DNA from: Sphingomonas cremea
Lineage (GTDB): Bacteria > Pseudomonadota > Alphaproteobacteria > Sphingomonadales > Sphingomonadaceae
NCBI RefSeq assembly: GCF_021502585.1
Contig: NZ_JAKFGM010000002.1
Span: 434,501-498,500, forward strand
Length of the DNA: 64,000 nt
Direction of reading: 5' to 3'
The number at the start of each line of letters is the position of its first letter. The first letter of the stretch is position 1. Below are positions 42,339 to 49,498 of the stretch, one piece after another. The position numbers and the translations under genes are program-made. The notes beneath the pieces were generated by a model. The model did not search any database, was not told the origin of the DNA, and worked only from the letters and a program-made list of their open reading frames with translations.

Positions 42339-43435
42339 TCGGCGTCGATCACTCCGCGGCGGATCTGGTCGAGCTCGATCGATTCGAACAGTGCCTTGAA
42401 ATTGCCCTCGCCGAAGCCCTCATTGCCCTTGCGCTGGATGATTTCGAAAAAGATCGGGCCGATCACATTCTGGGTGAAGATCTGAAGCAGCAGGCCCTGG
42501 CCCTCGGTTGGTGCGCCATCGAGCAGGATGCGGCGCTTCTCTAGCTCAGCGGTCGGCTCGCCGTGATCCTTCACCCTCTCGTCGAGCAGTTCATAATAGG
42601 TGTCCGGAGTGTCCTGAAAGGGAATCCCGCGCGATCGAAGAATGTCGACGCTCCGGTAAATGTCGTCGCTGCCCAGCGCGATGTGCTGGATGCCTTCGCC
42701 CTTATATTCGCGCAGGAACTCCTCGATCTGGCTCTTGTCGTCTTGGCTCTCGTTCAAGGGGATGCGGATCTTGCCGCACGGGCTGGTCATCGCCTTGGAG
42801 AAGAGGCCAGTGATCTTCCCTTCGATGTCGAAATAGCGGATTTCCTTAAAGTTGAAGAGCCGCTCGTAAAATTCGGCCCAATGATTCATCCGCCCGCGGT
42901 TCACATTGTGAGTTAGGTGATCAAGATAGGTGAGGTGCGTGGCGTTGGTCGCTTCTTTCTCGGCAGCGTCGGGATCGAAGTCGAAATCGACGTCGTAGAT
43001 GGTACCACCGTTCCCGTATCGGTCGACCAGATAGAGCCGCGACCCGCCAATTCCTTCGATGCAGGGGATATCGAGCTCGCCCGCGGCAACGTCATTCTCA
43101 ACGTTGGTTGCGCCCAATTCGAGTGCGCGCTGATGGGCTGCCTTGGCATCCTTGACCCGGAACGCCATGGCGCAGGCACAGGGCCCGTGAAGCTCCGCGA
43201 ACTTTTCGGCGAAGCTTGCCGGCTCGGCATTGATGATGAAGTTGATGTCGCCCTGACGATGAAGCGTGACGTTCTTGCGCTTGTGCCGGGCGACGGCGGG
43301 AAAGCCCATCTTGGTGAACAGGCCGCGCAGCAGCTCGGGATCGGGGGCGGCATATTCGACGAACTCGAAGCCGTCGGTGCCCATCGGATTCTCAAGGCCC
43401 AGCGGGCCGAGCTCGACGGAAGTGGCAGTGGCCAT
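42335..43435 (-). CDS. hppD: 4-hydroxyphenylpyruvate dioxygenase
   Basis: A 366-residue non-haem iron dioxygenase (4-hydroxyphenylpyruvate to homogentisate) made of two VOC domains. Iron ligands are in the C-terminal half: His in Tyr-Leu-Asp-His-Leu-Thr-His-Asn-Val, His in Glu-Gly-Ile-Gln-His-Ile-Ala, and Glu in Ile-Phe-Phe-Glu-Ile-Ile-Gln-Arg. The conserved C-terminal Gly-Phe-Gly-Glu-Gly-Asn-Phe-Lys-Ala-Leu-Phe is present. The ATG at 43435 follows AGGAG at 9 bases; the longer frame to 43615 covers the divergent promoter. With PhhA and PhhB nearby it makes a phenylalanine-tyrosine catabolic set. Confidence 0.96.
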   Translation of the reverse strand: MATATSVELGPLGLENPMGTDGFEFVEYAAPDPELLRGLFTKMGFPAVARHKRKNVTLHRQGDINFIINAEPASFAEKFAELHGPCACAMAFRVKDAKAAHQRALELGATNVENDVAAGELDIPCIEGIGGSRLYLVDRYGNGGTIYDVDFDFDPDAAEKEATNATHLTYLDHLTHNVNRGRMNHWAEFYERLFNFKEIRYFDIEGKITGLFSKAMTSPCGKIRIPLNESQDDKSQIEEFLREYKGEGIQHIALGSDDIYRSVDILRSRGIPFQDTPDTYYELLDERVKDHGEPTAELEKRRILLDGAPTEGQGLLLQIFTQNVIGPIFFEIIQRKGNEGFGEGNFKALFESIELDQIRRGVIDAE

Positions 43436-43517
43436 GACTCTTAACTCCTTATTTGGCGCCATCTGCGCTCGCCATCCACGCTTTGCAAGACGGGCGGCCG
43501 ACGGGTAGGGCGGGCTC

Positions 43518-43766
43518 ATGGAGATTCCCGACGGGTGGACGATTAGCGTGGACGGCAAGGCGCTGGAAAAGAGCTTCCGGTTCGCCGATTTTTCCGAGGC
43601 GTTCGCCTTTCTCACCCGGGTAGCAATGCATGCGGAGAAGGTCGATCATCATCCGGAATTCACCAACGTCTGGAATCGCGTCGACTTCCACCTGACGACC
43701 CATGACACCGGCGGCATTACAGAACGAGACAAAAAACTGGCTGACGCTATCAACCGAATGTCCTGA
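43518..43766 (+). CDS. phhB: Pterin-4a-carbinolamine dehydratase
   Basis: An 82-residue protein of the PCD/DCoH family, slightly short. The signature Glu-Lys-Val-Asp-His-His-Pro-Glu and the later Asn-x-Val-x-Phe-x-Leu-x-Thr-His-Asp-Thr-Gly-Gly-Ile-Thr are intact. It dehydrates 4a-hydroxytetrahydrobiopterin formed by phenylalanine hydroxylase, recycling the cofactor. It is divergent from hppD and lies about 0.8 kb before phhA, separated by the Rrf2 gene on the other strand. Confidence 0.94.
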   Translation: MEIPDGWTISVDGKALEKSFRFADFSEAFAFLTRVAMHAEKVDHHPEFTNVWNRVDFHLTTHDTGGITERDKKLADAINRMS

Positions 43767-43804
43767 TGTCCGCGCCTTGCCCTCCGTTCGCCGCTGTTTT
43801 GGGT

Positions 43805-44290
43805 TCAGATTTGCCAGTCGGCGGCGAGCGGGTCGCCGCTATGGCTATTGTCGGCGTCAGCATCGGTGAGCCTAAGCTCCCATCGGGCGCCGTCCTCAAG
43901 GCTGACGGAATTGAGTACGTCGATGCTGCGGTCGCGGACCAGGACAAACAGCCGCCGGATGGCGCAAGTGGCTTCATCATGGCAGTCGCCGCAACGCTTG
44001 TAGAAATTGACGCTGGCACAAGGCACCAGCGCAATTGGCCCTTCAAGCCCGCGGATGACTTCACCGAACGAAATGCCTCTTGGATGACGGGTTAGTCGAT
44101 AGCCGCCCTTGGGGCCACGCACGCTTTTGACGATGCCTAGTGCCTTTAGGTCCAGCATGATGAGCTCGAGAAACTTGCGAGGGATTTTCTGCGTCTCGGC
44201 TATCCGCGGCAGTTGGACCGCATCCCCGTGACCTTCTTCGATCAGGTAGAGAAGGGCGCGAAGCGCATATCGCGTCTTCTGGGTAAGCAT
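43805..44290 (-). CDS. Rrf2 family transcriptional regulator with four clustered cysteines
   Basis: A 161-residue Rrf2 regulator: winged helix at the N-terminus (Met-Leu-Thr-Gln-Lys-Thr-Arg-Tyr-Ala-Leu-Arg-Ala-Leu; wing Val-Arg-Gly-Pro-Lys-Gly-Gly-Tyr), then a dimerisation helix and cysteines Cys91, Cys100, Cys103 and Cys109 (CX8CX2CX5C), which could hold an Fe-S cluster. The spacing differs from IscR (CX5CX5C). The start at 44290 matches the family; an upstream in-frame codon at 44335 lies in the promoter. It is divergent from the phhA leader, so it may control phhA and sense iron, NO or redox state. Confidence 0.9.
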   Translation of the reverse strand: MLTQKTRYALRALLYLIEEGHGDAVQLPRIAETQKIPRKFLELIMLDLKALGIVKSVRGPKGGYRLTRHPRGISFGEVIRGLEGPIALVPCASVNFYKRCGDCHDEATCAIRRLFVLVRDRSIDVLNSVSLEDGARWELRLTDADADNSHSGDPLAADWQI

Positions 44291-44383
44291 GGGGTAATCT
44301 TGGTCGGTAGGGATGCGCGGCGCAAGCGCCCGCACTTAATATCCATCTTTCGTTCACACGACCGATGCGATAGGGTTCATGCG

Positions 44384-44473
44384 ATGACCGCGCTTGCACC
44401 CTTCCGCCTTGCTTCGCCGACCCTCCGGTCGGGCGCGGTCTATTATTATCTCAGTGCGGTGGAGACCGGCTGA
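44384..44473 (+). CDS. Tyrosine-rich leader peptide of the phhA attenuator
   Basis: A 29-codon ORF with its own ribosome site (AGGG at 44372-44375, 8 bases before the ATG). Residues 20-22 are Tyr-Tyr-Tyr, encoded TAT-TAT-TAT at 44441-44449, and Val-Glu-Thr-Gly precede the TGA. It is followed at once by competing hairpins and an intrinsic terminator in front of phenylalanine hydroxylase. This is the layout of amino-acid leader peptides such as those of trp and phe operons, here with tyrosine as the sensed residue. Translation is not proven. Confidence 0.65.
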   Translation: MTALAPFRLASPTLRSGAVYYYLSAVETG

Positions 44474-44503
44474 GGCAGCGCGCCCAGACCAACGAACCAC
44501 CGC
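44436..44503 (+). promoter_or_regulatory. Candidate pause hairpin and antiterminator of the phhA leader
   Basis: Two mutually exclusive pairings exist around the Tyr codons. Segment CGGTCT (44436-44441) can pair with AGACCG (44463-44468), a 1:2 hairpin enclosing the TAT codons. Segment GCGGTGG (44456-44462) can pair with CCACCGC (44497-44503), whose last base is the first base of the terminator stem. A ribosome stalled on the Tyr codons would block the first and favour the second. Pairings were found by eye, not by folding energy. Confidence 0.5.
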
Positions 44504-44533
44504 CCCGCCAAGCCTCGCTTCGGCGGGGTTTTT
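44503..44533 (+). terminator. Intrinsic terminator/attenuator upstream of phhA
   Basis: CCCCGCCAAGC (44503-44513) pairs with GCTT-C-GGCGGGG (44517-44528) around a CTC loop, with one bulged C, followed by five T (44529-44533). It lies 26 bp before the phhA ATG and after the leader peptide stop, so transcription reaching phhA has to pass it. Confidence 0.85.
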
Positions 44534-44559
44534 GTTGCCGTCACGAATAGGAGTTTACG

Positions 44560-45339
44560 ATGTTCCAGCCCGATTTCGCCCAGACCGCCGACCGCTTGCC
44601 GGCAGCTTGGTGCGACTATCTCGTGTCACAGGACTGGACGCATTTCAGCGAGGAAGAACACCGCGTCTGGGACATGTTGTTCGCGCGGCAGGTTCCGTAC
44701 CTGGGCACGCGTATCGTTACGCCGTTCCTCGACGGGATTGCCAAGCTAGGGCTCGACGAACCTGGAATTCCCGACCTCGAGCGCCTGAACCAGCGGTTGG
44801 AATCACTGTCCGGATGGCGCTGTGTTTCGGTCCCGGGGCTGGTTCCGGACCATGCATTCTTCGCAATGCTCGCCGAGCGTGCCTTCCCGATCGGCAATTT
44901 CATTCGATCGGCTGACAGCCTCGACTATCTGGAGGAGCCGGATTGCTTCCACGACATTTTCGGGCACGTACCGCTGCTGGCACATGAGCCGGTCGCTCGG
45001 TTGATGGAGGCCATAGGGCGTCTCGGAGTGCAGGCGATCGCGAATGGTCTCGGCGAGACGATCTCGCGCCTCTATTGGCATAGTGTCGAATTCGGGCTGG
45101 CGCGCGAGCGCGGCGAAGTGAAAATCCTCGGCGCCGGTCTCGCGTCGAGCTTTGGCGAGGCGCATTTTGCGATTGAAGCCGAGGTGCCGCGCCCCCGCTT
45201 CACGGTCCGCGATGCGGCAGCAACCGGTTATCGAAGTGACACCTTCCAGCCGCTCTATTTCGTATCGGATTCGCTGGATGCTGCAGCAGCCGAGCTGGAA
45301 CGGCTCGATCTGGCCGGCCTGCGACGCCTCGCGGGGTGA
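44560..45339 (+). CDS. phhA: Phenylalanine 4-hydroxylase
   Basis: A 259-residue bacterial-type aromatic amino acid hydroxylase without the regulatory ACT domain. Iron ligands are His131 and His136 in His-Asp-Ile-Phe-Gly-His-Val-Pro and Glu177 in Tyr-Trp-His-Ser-Val-Glu-Phe-Gly-Leu. It converts phenylalanine to tyrosine with O2 and tetrahydropterin; PhhB (43518-43766) recycles the pterin. AGGAG lies 6 bases before the ATG. Behind the leader-terminator region, expression is probably attenuated. The stop overlaps the flavin reductase start. Confidence 0.96.
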   Translation: MFQPDFAQTADRLPAAWCDYLVSQDWTHFSEEEHRVWDMLFARQVPYLGTRIVTPFLDGIAKLGLDEPGIPDLERLNQRLESLSGWRCVSVPGLVPDHAFFAMLAERAFPIGNFIRSADSLDYLEEPDCFHDIFGHVPLLAHEPVARLMEAIGRLGVQAIANGLGETISRLYWHSVEFGLARERGEVKILGAGLASSFGEAHFAIEAEVPRPRFTVRDAAATGYRSDTFQPLYFVSDSLDAAAAELERLDLAGLRRLAG

Positions 45340-45887
45340 CGGGCCGGAATGTGGCGGCTATGGCGGCGCCGATGACCGACGCCCCCGTTGCCCGCGAGTA
45401 TCGAACCGGCTCCGACCCGCGCACCTTGCGAGATGCGCTGGGCTGCTTCGCGACCGGGGTGACGGTGGTCACCTGTCTCGACAGTGAGGGGCACCCGGTC
45501 GGACTCACTGCCAACAGCTTTACGTCGCTCAGCCTCGATCCGCCGCTGTTGCTTGTCTGCGTGGCCAAGGCGGCTGCGAGTGCCGGACCGCTGAGTGAGG
45601 CCGAGCATTTCGCGGTCAACGTGCTCCAGACAGGCCAGCAGCCGGCGTCGATTACTTTTTCGACCCGGGTCGAAGATCGGTTCGGCTGCACGGCCTGGGC
45701 ACTTGGCGAACATGGCGTTCCGGTATTGATGGATTCGCTGTCGGTGTTCGAATGTGCGCGCCGCGCGATTCACGAAGGCGGCGACCACTATATACTGGTC
45801 GGCGAAGTGAAGAAGGCGACGTTCGAATCCGGACTCGACCCGCTGCTCTATTTCCGCGGCCGCTATCGGCGGCTCCACTTCGATTAA
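45336..45887 (+). CDS. Flavin reductase (HpaC-like) family protein
   Basis: A flavin reductase-like FMN-binding split-barrel protein of up to 183 residues: Arg-Asp-Ala-Leu-Gly-Cys-Phe-Ala-Thr-Gly-Val-Thr-Val-Val-Thr, then Gly-Leu-Thr-Ala-Asn-Ser-Phe-Thr-Ser-Leu-Ser-Leu-Asp-Pro-Pro. Such proteins reduce FMN or FAD with NAD(P)H, often for a two-component monooxygenase. The GTG at 45336 overlaps the phhA TGA; ATG at 45360 is the alternative. No partner monooxygenase is in the window, and PhhA uses pterin, so the reason for the coupling is unclear. Confidence 0.88.
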   Translation: MTGRNVAAMAAPMTDAPVAREYRTGSDPRTLRDALGCFATGVTVVTCLDSEGHPVGLTANSFTSLSLDPPLLLVCVAKAAASAGPLSEAEHFAVNVLQTGQQPASITFSTRVEDRFGCTAWALGEHGVPVLMDSLSVFECARRAIHEGGDHYILVGEVKKATFESGLDPLLYFRGRYRRLHFD

Positions 45888-45994
45888 GTTGTGCCGACCG
45901 GCCGCCTATTGTGCCTCGAAGCACGCGGAATGGCCCGCCTGAAACTTATCCACAGGTGCGTGACTCCGGCGTCAAATGGGCGCAGCGTCAATTG

Positions 45995-48040
45995 ATGGCG
46001 GTCCGGGGGAAACATGATTCGCCTACGGGCGGAGCGGTGAAAAGGCGGCGGCAGAAGAGCGACGCACTGGAGACAGCGGCCGTCGCCAATATGCTGCCCA
46101 ACCTCGGCGCATCCTTCGATTTCTCCCAGATACTGGCTGTCGCAGACGCGCTTCCGATCATGATCGGATTTGTCGACCGGACGGAACATTATCGATTCAT
46201 CAATCGGGCGTTGGCCGATTGGTTCGAACGGCCTCGTCGCGAAATGCTCGGCCGGACCATGCGGGAAATGCTGGGTGATAAGACTTATGAGTCTCGTCGG
46301 CCCCTGATCGAAGCGGCGTTTGCCGGTGAGCGCCAATGGTTCGCAGCGGATTTCAATCATCCGACGCGCGGACTTCTGGCTGTTCAGGCCGATTATGTTC
46401 CTCAAACGAATGCCGACGGCGAAGTCATCGGGATGATCCTGCTGATTCAGGACATTACCGAGCAACGGATGGCGGAGCGGGCGCTCAAGGAAAGCGAAGC
46501 CCGTTTTCGGAGGATTGCCGACTCGGCGCCTGTGATGATGTGGGTCACCCGGCTCGATCGCACCCGCGATTTCGTCAATGACGTTTATGTCGAGTTCACC
46601 GGATTGTCGCGAGAGGAAGCACGGCTGCTCGATTGGCGCGAGCGGATCCATCCTTATGACCAGGAGCGGATTATTGCCGAAAGCGTCGCTGGAGAGGCGA
46701 GCCTCAAACGATTTACTCTGGAGGCGCGCTACCTTCGTCACGATGGTGAGTGGCGCTGGCTTCGGTCGGTATCCCAACCGCGGTTCGGCGCCGACGGCGC
46801 GCTGTCCGGTTTCATCGGCGCCGGCAGCGACGTTACGGAAGCGAAGGAAGCCGAACTCGAGCTGCAGCGGCAGGTAGCCGAGCGAACGGCCGAACTGAGC
46901 CACGCTCAAGACCAGCTTCGTCAAAGCCAGAAGATGGAGGCGCTCGGCCAGTTGACGGGCGGCATTGCACACGACTTCAACAATTTGCTGACGGTGGTGG
47001 TCGGTGGACTCGATTTGATCGCCAAGGAGGTCACCGACGAAAGACTGTTGCGTTACGCCAACAATGCGCTGGCCGCAGCCGAGCGCGGCGCTCGGCTAAC
47101 CGGGCAGTTGCTGGCCTTCAGTCGGGTTCAGCGGCTTGAGGTAAAGCCCACTTATGTCGCGCCGCTGATCGAGGAAATGCGGCCGCTGCTTCGCAACGTT
47201 CTTGGGCCAGGAATCGAAAAGGAGTTTGATCTGGACCCGCGCCTGATGCCGGTCCTGGCCGACCCGACCCAGCTGGAGGTGGCGGTGCTCAACCTTGCCA
47301 TAAACGCGCGCGATGCCATGCCCGAAGGCGGGACCCTGACCATCAGCAGTCAAAGACGGCGGATTGGCGATGACCCGGAACTGGAGCCCGGCACCTACAT
47401 CGAGCTTTCGATTGCCGATACCGGGGCGGGCATGGCGCCCGAGGTATTGGCGAGGGCGTTTGAACCTTTCTTCACAACCAAGGAGGTCGGCAAGGGCACC
47501 GGCCTTGGCCTGTCGATGGTTTATGGCATGGCGCGTCAGTCAGGCGGGGGAGTCCGGATCGAAAGCGAGCCGGGAGTCGGGACTACGGTCCGGCTCTATT
47601 TCCGCCGCGCCGATCGCGACGGCGAGGTACCGGCTAGTGGCGGCAAGACTGGCCACGAGCTGAGGCGTAGCCGCGGAACTGCGACCGTGCTGGTGATCGA
47701 TGACGACGATGACGTTCGGCAATTCATCGCCGCGAGCCTGGAGGAATATGGCCATGACGTGATCGAAGCCGCCGATGGGGTCGAAGGGATCGACCGTTTC
47801 GGCGCGTGTCAGCCTGACCTGGTGGTTATCGATTATGTCATGCCCGGCCTGTCGGGCGCGGAGGTTGCCGCCCACATTGTGGCTACGAAACCCGACCAGC
47901 CGATATTGTTCGTTTCGGGCTACAATGAAACCGACGCGATCCGGAAGGTCGCGCCCGATGCCAATATACTGGCGAAGCCGTTTCGCGCGGCGGTGCTTGA
48001 GGACGCGGTCCGTGCGGCCCTTGCGCGGACGACCGCCTAG
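45995..48040 (+). CDS. Hybrid sensor histidine kinase, PAS-PAS-HisKA-HATPase-REC
   Basis: A 681-residue soluble kinase. Two PAS domains (the first with Val-Asp-Arg-Thr-Glu-His-Tyr-Arg-Phe-Ile-Asn; the second with PAC motif Tyr-Leu-Arg-His-Asp-Gly-Glu-Trp-Arg-Trp), HisKA (Gly-Gly-Ile-Ala-His-Asp-Phe-Asn-Asn-Leu-Leu), HATPase (Asn-Ala-Arg-Asp-Ala; Gly-Thr-Gly-Leu-Gly-Leu-Ser) and a C-terminal receiver with Val-Ile-Asp-Tyr-Val-Met-Pro-Gly-Leu-Ser-Gly. The HisKA/HATPase half resembles that of the 16581-18602 kinase. The start is uncertain: ATG at 45995 is the first after the preceding gene, GTG at 46037 is possible. Signal unknown. Confidence 0.9.
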   Translation: MAVRGKHDSPTGGAVKRRRQKSDALETAAVANMLPNLGASFDFSQILAVADALPIMIGFVDRTEHYRFINRALADWFERPRREMLGRTMREMLGDKTYESRRPLIEAAFAGERQWFAADFNHPTRGLLAVQADYVPQTNADGEVIGMILLIQDITEQRMAERALKESEARFRRIADSAPVMMWVTRLDRTRDFVNDVYVEFTGLSREEARLLDWRERIHPYDQERIIAESVAGEASLKRFTLEARYLRHDGEWRWLRSVSQPRFGADGALSGFIGAGSDVTEAKEAELELQRQVAERTAELSHAQDQLRQSQKMEALGQLTGGIAHDFNNLLTVVVGGLDLIAKEVTDERLLRYANNALAAAERGARLTGQLLAFSRVQRLEVKPTYVAPLIEEMRPLLRNVLGPGIEKEFDLDPRLMPVLADPTQLEVAVLNLAINARDAMPEGGTLTISSQRRRIGDDPELEPGTYIELSIADTGAGMAPEVLARAFEPFFTTKEVGKGTGLGLSMVYGMARQSGGGVRIESEPGVGTTVRLYFRRADRDGEVPASGGKTGHELRRSRGTATVLVIDDDDDVRQFIAASLEEYGHDVIEAADGVEGIDRFGACQPDLVVIDYVMPGLSGAEVAAHIVATKPDQPILFVSGYNETDAIRKVAPDANILAKPFRAAVLEDAVRAALARTTA

Positions 48041-48055
48041 GACCAATGCGAAGCA

Positions 48056-49498
48056 ATGGCCCGCGAAGTCGAGCTAAAGCTGGAGATCGATCCGGCGCAT
48101 GTCGGCAAGTTGAAATCGCATCCGCTGTTTCGCCGTAAACCTCACCGCGCTCAGCAGACTTCAGTCTATTTCGACACCCCTAAAGGCAAGCTTCGCAAAA
48201 GCGGATGGGTCCTACGGGTCCGCCATGAAGGCGATCGATGGATCCAAACCATCAAGCATTCCGGTGACAACGCGGGGCTGTTCGACCGCGGCGAATGGGA
48301 GGCGGACGTGACCGGTTCGCAACCAAATCTCGAGGCTATCGCCGGGACACCGTTAAACGCGCTGATCAAGGCGCGACAATTTCGCGATCTTGTGCCGTTA
48401 GTGCGAACCGAAGTCACTCGGTCCACGTGGATTGCAAGCGCCAACAGCGCGACAATCGAAATCACCTATGATGAGGGGTCGATCGAGGCCGGGGGCGCAT
48501 CCGAGCCCATTCACGAGGTCGAACTTGAGCTCAAGGCGGGGCGGGCTCCCGTCCTGTTTTCGACCGCAAAGCGGATCAGCGCTAATATTCCCGTGAAACT
48601 GGGGGTACTCGCCAAGTCGGAGCGCGGGTTCGCCTTGGCCGAGGGACGGCAAGGGAAGCCGGTCAAGGCGACACACGTCGATCTCAATGAAAAGGCGACC
48701 GTCGCCGAAGGCTTTGCAGTGATCGTAACCGCCTGCCTGAAACATTTCCGGATCAATGAAGCACTGCTCATCAGTCATGGAGATTCGGAGGCACTTCACC
48801 AGCTGCGAGTTGCCGTCCGCCGAATCCGTTCCGCGCTGTGGCTGTTCAGGCCAGTGGTGAAGGATGATGAATTCATTAGGGCCAGCGACCGGTTACGGCG
48901 GTTTACTCGCGAGCTAGGCGCGGCGAGGAACATCGACGTGATACTGGCGACCATGCGGGAAGGCGATCCGGCGCGGGATCATCTCGAGCGTGATCGTCGC
49001 CTGCTTTATGCGCGAATCCTGAGAAAGCTCGATTCACGCGCCTTCCGCGCCTTCGTCCTGGACCTGCTTGCCTGGACGCATACCGGTGAGTGGCGGAATG
49101 GAAAGAAAGCGGGCAAGCGGCTCATCCCATTCGCCGTCAGGAGGCTCGATAAGCTTTGGGACAAGATTGACGAGCGCGGGGCCGATCTTTCGCGACTGAC
49201 GGTTGGCGAGCGGCATCGGCTTCGCATCGACACCAAGAAGATTCGCTATGCGCTGCAGTTCCTGGAGGAACCGTTCCGGCGCGCAGGGCGCGCCCAGGAA
49301 GAATTTGCCGCTGCAGCCGAGGGCGTGCAGGATTCACTGGGCTGCCTCAACGATCTTGCCACGAGGCAAGCGCTGCTCGGTACTACACCGCAACCCTGGC
49401 TGATTGAGATGGATGCGACCCGCTACCTGCGCGCAGCCAAGGGCTACCTACGTAAGTTACGGAAAATTCGGCCTTATTGGCGAAAGGCCAGTCGTTAG
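48056..49498 (+). CDS. CYTH-CHAD domain protein (inorganic triphosphatase-like)
   Basis: A 480-residue protein: an N-terminal CYTH domain opening with the ExExK motif (Glu-Val-Glu-Leu-Lys-Leu-Glu, residues 4-10) and basic strands typical of triphosphate tunnel enzymes (Val-Leu-Arg-Val-Arg), then a helical CHAD domain from about residue 230 with histidine-rich segments (His-Gln-Leu-Arg-Val-Ala-Val-Arg-Arg-Ile-Arg; His-Arg-Leu-Arg-Ile). Related proteins hydrolyse inorganic triphosphate, and CHAD domains bind polyphosphate. Located 15 bases after the hybrid kinase, convergent and overlapping by 4 bp with the next gene. Confidence 0.93.
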   Translation: MAREVELKLEIDPAHVGKLKSHPLFRRKPHRAQQTSVYFDTPKGKLRKSGWVLRVRHEGDRWIQTIKHSGDNAGLFDRGEWEADVTGSQPNLEAIAGTPLNALIKARQFRDLVPLVRTEVTRSTWIASANSATIEITYDEGSIEAGGASEPIHEVELELKAGRAPVLFSTAKRISANIPVKLGVLAKSERGFALAEGRQGKPVKATHVDLNEKATVAEGFAVIVTACLKHFRINEALLISHGDSEALHQLRVAVRRIRSALWLFRPVVKDDEFIRASDRLRRFTRELGAARNIDVILATMREGDPARDHLERDRRLLYARILRKLDSRAFRAFVLDLLAWTHTGEWRNGKKAGKRLIPFAVRRLDKLWDKIDERGADLSRLTVGERHRLRIDTKKIRYALQFLEEPFRRAGRAQEEFAAAAEGVQDSLGCLNDLATRQALLGTTPQPWLIEMDATRYLRAAKGYLRKLRKIRPYWRKASR

